A stretch of 64,000 nt of DNA from Cryptomeria japonica (Eukaryota; Streptophyta; Pinopsida; Cupressales; Cupressaceae), in the NCBI RefSeq assembly GCF_030272615.1, contig NC_081414.1, positions 910,413,009-910,477,008 on the forward strand, read 5' to 3'. Numbering within the stretch: position 1 is the first letter of the stretch; each line of letters begins with the position of its first letter. The position numbers were made by a program, and so were the translations under genes. Shown here piece by piece: positions 1-10,659 of the stretch. The notes under the pieces are model-generated. The model saw only the letters and a program-made list of their open reading frames with translations. It was not told where the DNA came from and made no database searches.

Positions 1-333
1 CTTTGTAGTGAACATCTCTCATCAATAATCATTCACACAATTTGTTGTAAGTAAACATGCTACCCTGTTTCACCTCCCTAATAAGGAAGCCGAAACAGGG
101 GGGGCATATAGCTACTCGCAAATTTCATCACTTTCCTTAGTAAGCATTAGGTGATTTTTGCGATCTAACGTGTGTTTTGTAGGGTGCGGTTCCTAACTGT
201 GTACTGCAGATACCGCTGGGGGCTTCGTTCGACGGACTTATGGATATATCCTTTTTCAAATAATGTTTACTTTACTGTACTTTAGCTTGCATATGCACAT
301 AGTACTCATATGACCGCTAAAGTGGGGGTTAAA
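1..333 (+). mobile_element. 3' internal tail of a plus-strand gypsy-type LTR element, with polypurine tract
   Basis: This non-coding stretch ends in a purine-rich tract at 318-333 (AAAGTGGGGGTTAAA) directly before the TG of the LTR at 334. The same arrangement (AAAGTGGGGGCTAAAT) precedes the 3' LTR of the complete element at 48528-56432, so this is read as the 3' untranslated tail of a related element whose body lies left of the window. A perfect 9-bp inverted repeat (63-71 with 92-100) is followed by a seven-G run. The plus-strand primer role of the tract is inferred from its position. Confidence 0.7.
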
Positions 334-612
334 TGTAGCATCATAAATTGTACGCACTTGCTAAAGCAGTACAATTTCACACCTAGTTTAGCACCCGCCT
401 TGGCGCAGTTTGCATTTTGCATTGCATTTCCCCTTTAGCACATAATTAATCAAATTAATTAGGTCTAAGGTCCTATTTCATCATCCTCCACATCATAAAG
501 GTGGGCCCTTTCATTAAAGTGTGCCCCTTTTCATTTTATTCCTCCAATACATCATCTAATCAAAAACCCTAATTAGGCCTTCTTTTGAACTTGGGGGCTT
601 GATTTCGGGGGT

Positions 613-757
613 CAAAACATCTCGAAATCACCTGTAACTTCGGGATTCTCTCTAAAATCATCATATCCGACGGCCCTGAAAATTTGGTGAAAAGTTTCCG
701 GGACCATGGTGCCCGGAGTGCACACGGTCTCAGACATTTTTCCCAAAATTTTAGGAG
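613..757 (+). promoter_or_regulatory. Conserved dyad module, copy in the first LTR
   Basis: The block starts AAAACATCTCGAAATC, runs through GAAAATTTGGTGAAAAG, then an imperfect dyad around 701-730 (GGACCATGGTGC facing GTGCACACGGTC), then CAGACATTTTTCCCAAAATTTTAGGAGC. The same order of words recurs at 11937-12081 and 50114-50260, and in part at 50772-50880. It is a structural motif by sequence. A function in RNA folding, dimerisation or regulation is only inferred. Confidence 0.6.
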
Positions 758-1470
758 CACGATCCAATCATAAAATAAAGCTTAACCCCAAGAAATTGGC
801 GGGATATTCAATCTCTAGGTCAGCCAAAAGTTGGAATTAAGACCTAGGGTTTCATACATAAGAGCTCTCTTTCTTCATTGGAAAGGATCCAAATTTTTTT
901 TTCAGGAACCTCATATGCAGCGAAAGAGCAGATCTTTGAAGACTTCAACAACTCTCAACATTCATCCTCCAAGCATTCATCAAATCCATTCATTCACTTA
1001 GGGCTTTGAAGGCATTGAAGAGCAATAAGGGATCACCGACTGAAGATTGGCTTGTACCCCTCCCTTGGGGTTGGGTATGATTTCATGTTGTTTTCATGTC
1101 TTTGCATAGGCCTCATTATGTCACTTGCATTGATGCTTTAGATCATTTGGCATCTTGATTTGGAGCATTTACATTTTCATTTACAAGCAATTAGGGTTTA
1201 CTTTCTAGGTTGCTCTAGTTTGCTTACTTGCATTTTAGATCTTGCACACACACAAGGTCTGCACACACACTACTTTTACAATACAACTTGGCTATTCATG
1301 GAGGTGGAAATCACCAAAGCGGGGGTTTGACTAAGGCAAAACCCTATATAGCCGCCCAAACACCTTTTCAGATATAAGTGCAGATTTCAGGATTCAGACG
1401 ACGCCGCAAGTTGCAGATCTGAAAGAAGCAGACGGAGACTGAACCATATACCAAGTTTCAGAGTAGAAGA

Positions 1471-1567
1471 CCAGGACAGGGGCGTGGGGCGCCCTGGTCT
1501 TGCCAGGACAGGGGCGCTAGGTGCCTTGGTCCCTGGGACAGGGGCGCTGGGCACCCTGGTCCTCCTG
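1471..1567 (+). repeat. Three tandem GC-rich units of about 32 bp in the LTR
   Basis: Units at 1471-1502, 1503-1534 and 1535-1567 share GGACAGGGGCG followed by GCCCTGGTC or a close variant. The ends of each unit (CCAGG and CCTGG) can pair, so each unit can form a hairpin. Similar repeat sets occur in the solo LTR at 12792-12851 and in the LTRs at 48700-48792 and 55340-55432. Confidence 0.7.
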
Positions 1568-2003
1568 ACAGACAACAAGTCTTGGCAGTTCCAACAGTTT
1601 TCCAGGTTGCAAAGTGGCAGTTTCAGGTGTAGTTTCAAGTGCAGAATCTAGACAGTGGCGCCCGCGCCCCGTCCTGAACATTTTCACTTAGATTTTGACT
1701 CCGGGTACACATCTGCATTCTTGTCTTGTCCTTATGTTTGCAGCTTTCCATTGTTTAAGTTCAATTCTGCAATCTTGTTATTAGTTCATACTTACATTTT
1801 GGGGTTAGGAATTGAACTTGCATAATCTTACCTTTCAATTACAACAAAGGAATAGAAACCCTAATAGGTAGCCCGTGGCTCTCTCTTTCACCAAAAAGAA
1901 GTAGCCAATTGTGCGATACCTCTAGGCTCTTTCGTATTCCGTAATGTGTGTCAAAAGGTAGGATTAGGACATGTTAGCCTAGTCTCACTTTTTCCCCCAC
2001 ACA

Positions 2004-2470
2004 ATATTATAAGTGAGATCTAAATCCAGGACTTGACAAACCACATCCTTTGTAACTGGCCCAATTCTTAGAGGTAAGGTGACCGTGCCCTTGGATGAGC
2101 GTTCTTCATCATCATATGCCTTGATGGTGATTTGATTTTTTGAATTCACAGCTTTATCGGAATATCCCAATTGTTTAATAGTGCTTAATGTGCAAATGTT
2201 TAGACCAGCTCCTCCATCTATCAGGACTCACTTTATTCGATGTTTGTGTATGAAGGCTTCAATATGTAATGGTGCATTATGTGGCTGACTTACGGAGGCG
2301 TCATTGGCTTCTGTGAATGTAAGGGAATGTGGAATGGAAAGGTATCCCACCATGGCTTGAAACTGGTCCACGTTCAGATCAGTAGGAACGACGGTGTCTC
2401 TCAAGATTTTGTCAAGAATAGCTTTATGAGCGGGGGATATGCGTAAGAGCTCAAGGATGGAGATGAGCAT
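2004..2470 (-). pseudogene. Retropepsin-type aspartic protease domain, truncated
   Basis: The minus-strand frame contains VLIDGGAGLNIC (about 2185-2227), an aspartic protease active site (D-G-G in place of the usual D-S/T-G), and downstream VTLPLRIGPVTKDVVCQV, typical of the protease flap and core in plant gypsy elements. An in-frame TGA at 2228-2230 sits just upstream of the active site. The frame ends where the neighbouring LTR begins, so the C-terminal substrate-binding part is missing. The protease would process Gag-Pol in the virus-like particle. This copy is non-functional. Confidence 0.7.
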
Positions 2471-4787
2471 GGGTGTCTTCCCTAACTGTTCTACAAGATC
2501 ATACTCAGGTTTGGTAGATGAAGAAGTGGTGTTTTTAGTTGAAGCACCTGGAAAAGTAATTTTACCTCAATGAGTTGTAACATGACATTCAGAAGTAGGT
2601 TTGGAAGAAGATCCAACACCTCTTAGGACAATCTTGGGTCGCTAAGGAGGATTCTCAGGGTTTTTGTTCTTGATGGTAATAGTAGAGATATGATTGTCCA
2701 TCGAGATATGATTGATAGTTGAATCATAGTTGTAAGGTGCTCTAGTATAGTTGGCTTGATCATCTGTGACTTTAGCTTTTCCCTTGTCGTGCTTTGGGAA
2801 TGGTTCCTTAAACATCTCATGTTCTTGATTGGATGAGTGTCCCTCAATCTCAATGTCACCTTTATCAATGAGATCTTGCACAATATTCTTTAGTCGATGA
2901 CAATTACCTGTTTTATGACCCTTGCTTTTATGAAATTCACAATACTCATCATCATTCCACCAATTTGGTTTAACCTTTGGTTCATATGGAGGAAAATATG
3001 GAACTGTGATTACCTTGTTTGCCACCAGCTTTTTGAAGACTGACTCAAGTGGTTCTCCCAATGGAGTGTACCTCCTTCGTGATCTAGAAGTTGTTTGAGT
3101 ATTCACTTGATTGTTTGTAGAACTTGATCCTGAAAAGATGAATTTGGGTCGCACCGTGTTGGCATCAACAACACCATCATTGATTGTGTTCTTGTTTTTA
3201 TTCCAAAATCTTGGCTTGTCTTTTCCTTTAAAGTCATCTTTGTTTTCCTTGAATATCTTAATGACTCCTTGTTCAATTAAGACCTTTTCTATTGCTAAGC
3301 CTTTTTCAATAACATCCTTGAAGGTGGACAAAAAAGCTTTTCTTAGATCATAACCAATGTCTTTGTTAACATTCTGGGTGAACATTTCTACCATTTGTTT
3401 TTGTGGAATTTCGCAAGAGCATCTGCTGCCTAGATTTCTCCATCTTTGTAAAAATGATGCAAAATATTCTCCCTCTTTTTGCTTGGTGTTGCACAAAGTA
3501 GTGACTGATATGTCTGTCTCTATGTTGTAGGAGAAATGTTGAATAAATGCCTCTGCTAAGTCACCCCATGACTTAATACCAAGTGGGAGTTGGGAGAACC
3601 ATTCCATAGCTTGATCGCCTAAGCTTTGTGGGAATAATCTCATCAAATATGTCTCTTCTGAAGCTACTTCAATGCAAGTTGTGAAAAACTGTCTTATGTG
3701 TGCCTTAGGATCCCCTTTTCCTCTATATTTGTCAAATTTAGGTGTCACAAAATGTGTAGGAAATGGAGGCATTGGAATGCTCTTGTCAAATGGATAAGGA
3801 CATATGTCTCTCATTGTGTATGTTGGCTTTGGTGCATTTATGTCCTCCATTTTCTTTTGTAAGTCTCTGATTTGTTGCTCCAAATTGCTCTTAGGTGGAG
3901 ATCGACTTCTTGAACCATACCCCATGTTTGAGACACCAATTTGAGGAGGAGCTTGTTGCATATATGGATGATATTGATCATACACATGTTCATATGGAGG
4001 AGGTCTATAGTAATGTTGTGTATGTGGACCACTTGGTATAGATTCATGTTGAGGAACACCATATCTATTTTGTGCATGTATACCATATTCTACAGGCATG
4101 TCATGTTCTATTGTGTTGCCCCCAAATTTGACATGAGGTTTCCTTGTGTCCAAATTTTGAGCATGCCTTTGAACATCCAATTGTTTTGGTGGTTGATCAT
4201 TAGCATTAGTATGTGATTGAGCATATTTGTCTGCATAAGACTTCCATAATGGTCTACAAAGGTAAGTATCATATGTTTGACCATGTGTATGTGGGACCTC
4301 TGGTTTTTGAAGAAAAGCTGATGGTGATTCAGGTACCAAAATGTGGTCCTCTATTTCCTCCACTATTAGGTCTCCTTTGATCCATATTGGAGTGAGGTTG
4401 TTGCAAAGGTCTATGTTCCATTATTTGAGACATGTCAAAATCATGAGGTATCTTGGCTCCACTTTGTGCCATCATTTGTAAGAAGTATTGTCTATCCCTC
4501 CTCATTATTTCCTCAACCAATCGATTGAAATGGGGATTCATAATGGATTCTTCCACATCTGCTGAATGTACTGTAAAGTTGTCCACATTGTCATTGTGTG
4601 TAGCATTGTTGTTTATAGTGTCCATGTTCTCAACATTTGGAATGTTTCTATAGACATCCATGTCAGGTAATGTAGTATGATCAGAATTGAAAAAGATATC
4701 ATTGTCATACTCATAAGAACTCATGTTTGCGGACTCTTGAGCCTCTTTAGTTTCTCTCCTAGATTTTTGAAGACGGGTTTCAACCAT
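2471..4787 (-). pseudogene. gag of the minus-strand gypsy element
   Basis: The likely start is the ATG at 4785-4787. The first 150 or so codons are Asn/Asp/Met-rich. The frame then shifts near 4330-4363 and continues for 573 codons to a stop at 2642. The central part carries a retrotransposon Gag domain (WFSQLPLGIKSWGDLAEAFIQ and FLQRWRNLGSRC, about 3350-3660). A zinc-finger-like YCEFHKSKGHKTGNCHRLK follows at about 2885-2950. The frame continues past two stops into protease, showing a former Gag-Pro fusion. Gag forms the cytoplasmic particle that packages element RNA. Confidence 0.8.
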
Positions 4788-5283
4788 GAACTAGGTATTG
4801 ACCAAGATGTGAGAGACTAGATGAAAAATGGAAAGAGTATGGAAGACCAAGAGTTGAATGGAATGTAAATGAGTCTGAAGTGTACTTGCAATGTCCAAAG
4901 TGTAAGACCAAGTAGGTATGTAGTAGAGTAGGTGTGACTTCCAAAGAGAGGATAGTTTCTCTTGATGAGGTAAGTTGACCTTGACTCTAAGTAAAACCAA
5001 ATGAGACCCAAAGGTAAGAAACCTTGATGAGGGACCACCTAGCAAAGTGTTGTTGTATGTAATGTGTTGACAAAGTATGATGAGGACAAGCAAGTGACCT
5101 TTTGACCCAAGTTTAGACAAGTATGAATGTAAAATGAGATGTGAAGCAATGATGGACTATGTGAGACCCAAAGACAGGTTGAATGCTAGATGAAACCTGA
5201 AGAAACAACCTAGGAAGCTCAAGTATTCCGAAACTGATTTCTTTTGTTTGCTGGACTGTGAAATTTTCTTGCAATTTTGAACA

Positions 5284-5431
5284 CAGACGCGCCTGTATAT
5301 TGCACAGACGCGGTTATCCGATGCAGACGTGTTTCTATTCAACACAGATGCTGTTATAAACACAGACGCTATTTTGCCCTTCACAGACGTGTTTATATGA
5401 CTCAGATGTGGTTAAAACAGATACAGACGCG
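5284..5431. repeat. Eight CAGACGCG-like units at about 20-bp spacing (array 1)
   Basis: Units begin at 5284, 5305, 5324, 5345, 5363, 5384, 5403 and 5424, with spacings 21, 19, 21, 18, 21, 19 and 21. The core is CAGACGCG, with CAGACGTG, CAGATGTG, CAGACGCT and CAGATGCT variants. Spacer sequence is not conserved. Each unit usually follows A or CA. Confidence 0.85.
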
Positions 5432-6659
5432 TTTCTGTAAAATTTGTGCAATTTTTCCAATCTGTGAAGTCGTTTTGTTGTGACCAAATCTGACTGTTTG
5501 ACTATTTTTCGTGACAAGAGGACACAATGTTGATGAGGACTCAATGTTTGCAAGTGTTTAGACTCCAAAATGACTCCAAGAAAAGTGTGTTGTTTGATGT
5601 AAAAATGTTTTGCATACACTTGAAGACACAAAAGACACAATGTTTTGCTGTTTGGTCTTGAATGTTTGAATGTTTAACATAAGTCAAGCACAATTCTTAT
5701 GGCTGGCCAAGACAATAGTTGTTGATCCCACATGAGGTTTTACCCCTGAGGCTACGCTATTCAGAGCGGATACTTAGATGCTTGACCTCACTGGCTCCAC
5801 CCTCGGCACTCACTTCTCGGGTCAGCCAAGCATCAGTCCCCATGAAAACTCCCCATGGCTAACTTTGTATCTCTACTAAGAACCGTATGTGTGTGGGCCA
5901 CTACCAGAGGTCCGACCTCCTGCCCCAACAACTAGAAGGATTTGGGCCTCTAAAACAAAATGGTGCTAGTAAGGGCATCCGCTCGTGTGGCCATACATGT
6001 GGCATTTTCAGCTCTGTAAATACAGAAGGCTTCCAGCCGGTAGGGGTTACACCCTACAAATGATCAAATAAATTTGATCAAATGGGTTTATGGGGAGACA
6101 TAGTGTCAGTATGAACTAATCAGCACACGTTATTCATAGTTTTCACCATGAATACATTTGATTATAGTGGTTCGGAAGAGGTGGGTTTTCCTCGCTACCA
6201 CTTGGGTCGTTCTCTTCTCACTAGTAGTCCTAATGACCACACGGGAAGACAGGCCCTCTAAAGATTAAACAAAAAGAGCCTATTCCTCAAGACACAAAAG
6301 ACAATGATTCAATTTTAGTGCACCAATGGAAGTGTTTGCTAGTCTATGAAAACAAGGCACACAATAAAAATCAAAAACTCTTGCCAAGGACCTGCAACAA
6401 AGAGTTGTTAGTAGTTTGGGTTGTTTGAAATAATCACCCCTTCCTGCAAACACACAAGTTAGGTAAATTTTAAAACCCAAAAGACTTTGTGAAAATAGGG
6501 GCCTTCAACCAAACGATTTAGCTTCCAAGGCAAGCTGCACCAATTGTGTTAGCTAGATCTGAAAACGTTAGTCCAAAAATAAACCAGATCTGAAACCCTA
6601 AATGCAAAATCCGAAAATCAAATCAATAAAATTTCCAAAATTTTGAAACAGGCAATACA

Positions 6660-6913
6660 CAGACGCGATTACCGCCTACGCAGACGCGACTCCGCAACAG
6701 AAACGTGGTTCTGTGAGACACAGATGCAATTAAAAACCACAGACGTGCTTTCTGTATGCAGACGTGGGTGAAAATGACACAGACGCGTTTCAGTAACACA
6801 GACGCGCCTCCTTGGAACCTGCAAAATGAAATATGACCAAAATACAGACGCGAATCTAGCTGTCTCAGACATGCCAGAAAATAAAAAACGCGATCCAAAA
6901 GTGCGCAGACGCG
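6660..6913. repeat. CAGACGCG array 2: eight phased units plus two outliers
   Basis: Units begin at 6660, 6681, 6698 (degenerate), 6721, 6740, 6759, 6780 and 6799 (mean spacing 19.9 bp), then at 6845 and 6906. The core and spacing match the array at 5284-5431, which lies 1376 bp away in the same LTR/leader. Confidence 0.85.
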
Positions 6914-7366
6914 AATATACCAAAAATGCTGCCGAAAATGTCCGATCTGCAACTTCAAAAACACAAGACCTGCAACAAGGGGGTCAAATGCAAAGGGACA
7001 AGGGTCCCACCGGGTGTGCCAAAATGTTTATGGTGAAAATGGATAACAACAATAACAAAATTGAAAGGCTAAATGAATTCAACCACAAAACCCTAACCTA
7101 ACAATCAACAAAGATCCACCATAACATATGAAGATTACCTAAGACAATGCAAATCAAATGAAATCACAAAGATTATACCATCACATGTCCAATAGGGTTT
7201 TGATCTCCATTCTTCCTATCTCCATTGATCTTGCTTGATATATTTTCTCTCAGATTTTATGTGCACAAGAGCTCAACAAAGAACAGAATGTGGTTGCAAG
7301 TAGGATCATAGTGTAGTCAAGTGATCAAAAATAGTTCATTAGGGTTTGATAATGAAGGAAGCATCT

Positions 7367-7376
7367 CCTTATATAG
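7367..7376 (-). promoter_or_regulatory. TATA box of the minus-strand LTR
   Basis: The minus strand reads CTATATAAGG, downstream of the AT-rich U3 and upstream of the leader, the expected place for the Pol II promoter of this element. A transcription start about 30 bp further along the minus strand (near 7335) is inferred. Confidence 0.5.
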
Positions 7377-7535
7377 AAGACACTATATGAAATGGAGGGA
7401 TAAGATTGAGAGGTGTAAAAAGGAGGTCGGCTATGATTAGAGGGTAGGTAGAAGAAATAATAAAATAATGAGAGGGGTAGTTAGTGTAGGAATTAAGAGA
7501 TGAGTGACATGTGTCATGTGTAGAAAAGGATAATG

Positions 7536-7770
7536 AATTAATTAAATAAATAAAGATTTATTTAATTAATAGAAGAAGTAGGATAATTAAATAAATAAGA
7601 ATATTTATTTAATTTAGGAAAAGGATAATTTAAATAAATAAATGTATTTATTTAAATGAGAAATAAGGCTAGAAGAGGATAAATGAATTAATTAAATAAA
7701 TAAAGATTTATTTAATTAATAGAAGAATTAGGCTTAGATAATTAAATAAATAAAATATTTATTTAATTAG
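7536..7770. repeat. AT-rich inverted-repeat units in U3
   Basis: At least four units of the form AATTAAATAAATA ... TATTTATTTAATT, each self-complementary, are separated by short GA-rich spacers (AGAAGTAGGATA and similar). The same vocabulary fills U3 of the solo LTR at 13567-15329. Confidence 0.7.
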
Positions 7771-7794
7771 ACATGACAATTTTGGGTGTCTATA

Positions 7795-10019
7795 GTACCT
7801 ACCATGTGGGAAATTCTCAACTTCTCAATATAACCATGTCCTCCATAGTTAGCAGATAGTAGGAAGTTCCCTTTGATTGACCTTGCTATTTCATATGTTC
7901 ACACAAATATCAGTGCTCTTGAAGAACAAAAATATAACTAGGATGTCATCATAGATTGGGAGCCCATCCTTGGTGCGCAAGATCCTTTAGATGGTCAAGG
8001 TAAGTGTTTTAGTCACAACCCTCTTTCTCCTCCCCTAGTATAGCTCTTGCTACTCAGTAGCATGACCAATGCTATTTTCTCTTATTTCCAATATAAACTC
8101 TTGGAGGTGATATTTGATTCCATCTACTTTTGATATAGATATGTATTACTCATCATAAAATTTATTGAATAATAAAGCATATTTTTAAAATTAGTGCATA
8201 ATATGGTGGCATTTCCACTTATATGCATGCACCTAGCTACATTATTTCTTGCTAATGGTTGTGTTATATAATAAAGGGGAGAAAATTTATTTAAACAATT
8301 TGTAACTTTACTTAGAAGATATAATCTATAGATGTTTATGAAACAAGACTCCATTCAAAAGGATGTGAAACTTGAATATGTTTTTAGCTTCACATTTATA
8401 TGTGTATTTGTCACTAACTATACATTTTGTTTTAAATTTTCTTATTACATGTCCATGTCTATAGAAGTCTTCTATACACTAAGAAATGGCAATTTGAAGA
8501 AAATAGGATGTCTATATACTTTTATACTGTATGTCATTGATAGACCATTTTGTTTAAATTTTTGTGATTAGGAAAAACCATGTTTTACAAACTAAAAGAA
8601 GAATAACAAAATGACACAATAAATAGCTAACAAATTAGAAAAGATGTATGTCAACCTAGGAAGCAAGTGCATCAAATTTCACACTTGAAACATATTGATG
8701 ACAATATAGACAACCTATTAATCTTGAAGAATATGAAATGTGACTTATTTTGTAGATAGATTAACATAAATGCCACAAACTCAAATGCAAAAATTTAGCT
8801 AAACATGGAGAATTATAAAATGTAATGATTCTTCTATATACGAGTTCATAAAATTTTCATTTTTTAATGAAAATAAGCTATAAGTCTTTGATAACTGGTT
8901 CCATTGTGATATATCACAAGGGATTAATGCAAGTCAATATTTAATTTAAAATAGTTATATATTCATCAATGGTAACATCACTTTCAATGGAGGTGAATAT
9001 AAAGGTATATCAACGATATGATATATTAGTGTAACTAGAGCATGTGATGTGAAATGTGAATTAGGTTGCTTAAAAAAAATAGAACCAAAAAAAATTATGA
9101 TTAGCTAGAACCCAATATTTTTCATGAGATTTGAATGCTTTCTCAAGAATATAAATTTTTCCAAGTTTGTATAATAATATTCTTACCAAAATTTTGAGGG
9201 ATTTAAGACATGTTTCATATTTTTAAATATTGTTAGGGTATTTGATCTAACACTAGATATTTGTGTTCATGGAATGGACTATAGACCATAGCTGAGGACA
9301 AATTCAATCCACACTATCTAGTCTATAGAACCTCTTCTTCCCCTTGATCTATTCTACAACAAGCAAGAGATCAATTTGTAGAAGGTAAATCCAATTTTAA
9401 TGAATGGTTTGTTGTGTTTATAGTCGTTTGATTATCGTAAAGATAAGTTTGTCATGTACATTTACTTTAGTGGAAATGAAATTTTGCTTACCAACAAGAT
9501 TGGATGTTAATGATGAGCCCTTTATTTGGGTTATCAAAGACCCATAAGTAATGCAAATGTTAAGGTCATTCTCTTACAAGGTTTCCTAGAGATAGTGAAC
9601 TAGCGATTAGAGGTTGGGTTCCTAAATTCTTAATCTTCTCCCATGTTTCCTTGCAACCTCTTAATGACTACAACTTTTTATTATTCTATATTTGTGTAGT
9701 TTGTCTATGTTCTATTGGTTTTAGATCATTTCATTTTTGGTTAAGAAAATTCCTTAATTTATAATTTGAACACTTGTTTGATAGGCTTTCTTCTAGGGAC
9801 TTTATTCTAATGCTCTTTTTTCTTATCTTGAATTCAAGTATATTATGCAATAATTCACTATAATTATTAATGATGTGCTATTATACTTTATAGTTTAATA
9901 CTTGAACTACATTTTAGATTTTTTAGGGTTTATTTGTCTTCAACATGGTTTTAGCCTCCTCCAAATAACATTTATATGGACAAAATTATTAATATACTTT
10001 TTTTGAAATAAATGGGGAG
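7795..10019. other. AT-rich stretch without a recognisable gene
   Basis: Only short, compositionally random reading frames occur. A segment at about 7860-7999 reads plausibly as protein in one frame with one or two stops and ends at CAAG/GTAAGT (GT at 8000-8001), but nothing in it is recognisable. The right part probably contains the decayed 5' end (LTR and early gag) of the copia element that becomes recognisable near 10.1 kb. I could not define its LTR. Confidence 0.5.
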
Positions 10020-10140
10020 AAAGAAAATGAATGTTGGCTCCCAAGATCTCTTGCATGTTTTAGGAAGGTACAAGGGGAAAGGGCCTAAAGGGGATAAAAA
10101 GGAACGATAAGTCAAAAGGACATTCTAAAATCCCTAGAAA

Positions 10141-10589
10141 GAGTAGAGTGAAGTGTTCAAACTATGCTAAAAGAGGGAATGTGAAGGAGTTTAGGAACAA
10201 GAAAAAGACCACTTAAACCTCCCATGAATAAGTCCTCCAATTGTTGTCATTTGAAAGCTTTATTTATTTCAACTAAATATATTACTAATGATGCTTGGCT
10301 TATTTACTTAGGTTCCTCCTTCCATATGACTCCTCATGAGGAGAGGTTTTCTACATACTCAAAATGTGATGGAAGGGATGTTTTCCTTGGTGATAGTAGC
10401 ATGAAGAAGATTGTTGTTAAAGAAAATGTGAAGTTGTGTTTTAGTGATGGGAGCTTGGTTGAAACCCTTAATAATGTTTTACATATTCCAACACTTGCAA
10501 GAAATTTACTTTCAGTATCCAAGTTGAATGATTCTATAATTCATTTGCATTTAGAAAGCATGGTTGCAGGTTGGTATGGGGGAGCTTAG
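10141..10589 (+). pseudogene. copia gag C-terminus and protease remnant
   Basis: A degraded nucleocapsid zinc knuckle reads KCSNYAKRGNVKEF near 10160-10195; the first Cys of the CCHC is kept and the rest lost. From 10224 a 121-codon frame reads AWLIYLGSSFHMTPHEERF, which corresponds to the copia protease region (normally W-I-L-D-S-G...H-M); the catalytic D-S-G triplet is replaced by L-G-S here. ARNLLSVSKL near 10498-10527 is the typical copia segment before the pre-integrase domain. Non-functional. Confidence 0.75.
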
Positions 10590-10659
10590 TGATTGCTAAG
10601 TGATCTCGGATAGGGACATTTTTTAGGCTACACACCTCAACTCTTTCAGATTATGGAGT

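Larger units (their letters stand above)
334..2003 (+). repeat. 3' LTR of the element entering from the left
   Basis: The LTR begins TGTAGCATCATAAATTG after the polypurine tract and ends at CACACA near 2003. It aligns along its length with the solo LTR at 11657-13293: both share the start, the AAACATCTC...CTGTAACTT block, the CATACATAAGAGCTCTC block, the GGGGTTTGACTAAGGC hairpin, GC-rich repeats and a TTTTTCCCC...CACA end. The 3' edge is set because a minus-strand protease reading frame of another element resumes right after it. The final base is uncertain by 2 nt. No second LTR of this copy is in the window. Confidence 0.75.
2004..7794 (-). mobile_element. 5' portion of a minus-strand Ty3/gypsy element, cut by the LTR at 334-2003
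   Basis: Reading right to left, this holds an AT-rich LTR with a TATA box (7367-7376), a long leader, gag, and the start of protease. Coding sequence stops abruptly at about 2004, where the plus-strand LTR has inserted, so RT, integrase and the 3' LTR are outside the window. The Gag-protease type, with a CX2H-like zinc motif and an LID-GGAG active-site region, resembles the Tat-like branch of plant gypsy elements by my recollection; RT would be needed to place it. Confidence 0.65.
4788..7794 (-). repeat. 5' LTR plus leader of the minus-strand gypsy element (internal boundary not resolved)
   Basis: No open frame in this stretch looks coding. In the minus direction it would start near 7794 (TATAGACACCC, possibly a mutated TGTAGACACCC), pass an AT-rich U3 with inverted repeats, a TATA box, and two arrays of CAGACGCG-like units, and end upstream of the gag ATG at 4787. 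I could not locate a convincing primer-binding site, so LTR and leader are not separated. The mate LTR is not in the window. Confidence 0.45.

Noticed and set aside
1656-1664. TGGCGCCCG, identical to the start of a Lys-tRNA primer-binding site
   Set aside because: It lies inside an LTR's GC-rich repeat zone, 340 bp before the LTR end, with no LTR terminus upstream.
3941-4216. Plus-strand frames opposite the gag gene
   Set aside because: Shadows of the minus-strand gag coding sequence.
5277-5640. Cys/Val/Arg-rich reading frames over the CAGACGCG arrays
   Set aside because: They are by-products of the repeated motif (R-V-C-V readings); unit spacing is not a multiple of three and frames break between units.
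7860-8001. Exon-like segment ending in CAAG/GTAAGT
   Set aside because: One or two in-frame stops, no recognisable protein family and no acceptor or next exon, so a host exon is not supported.
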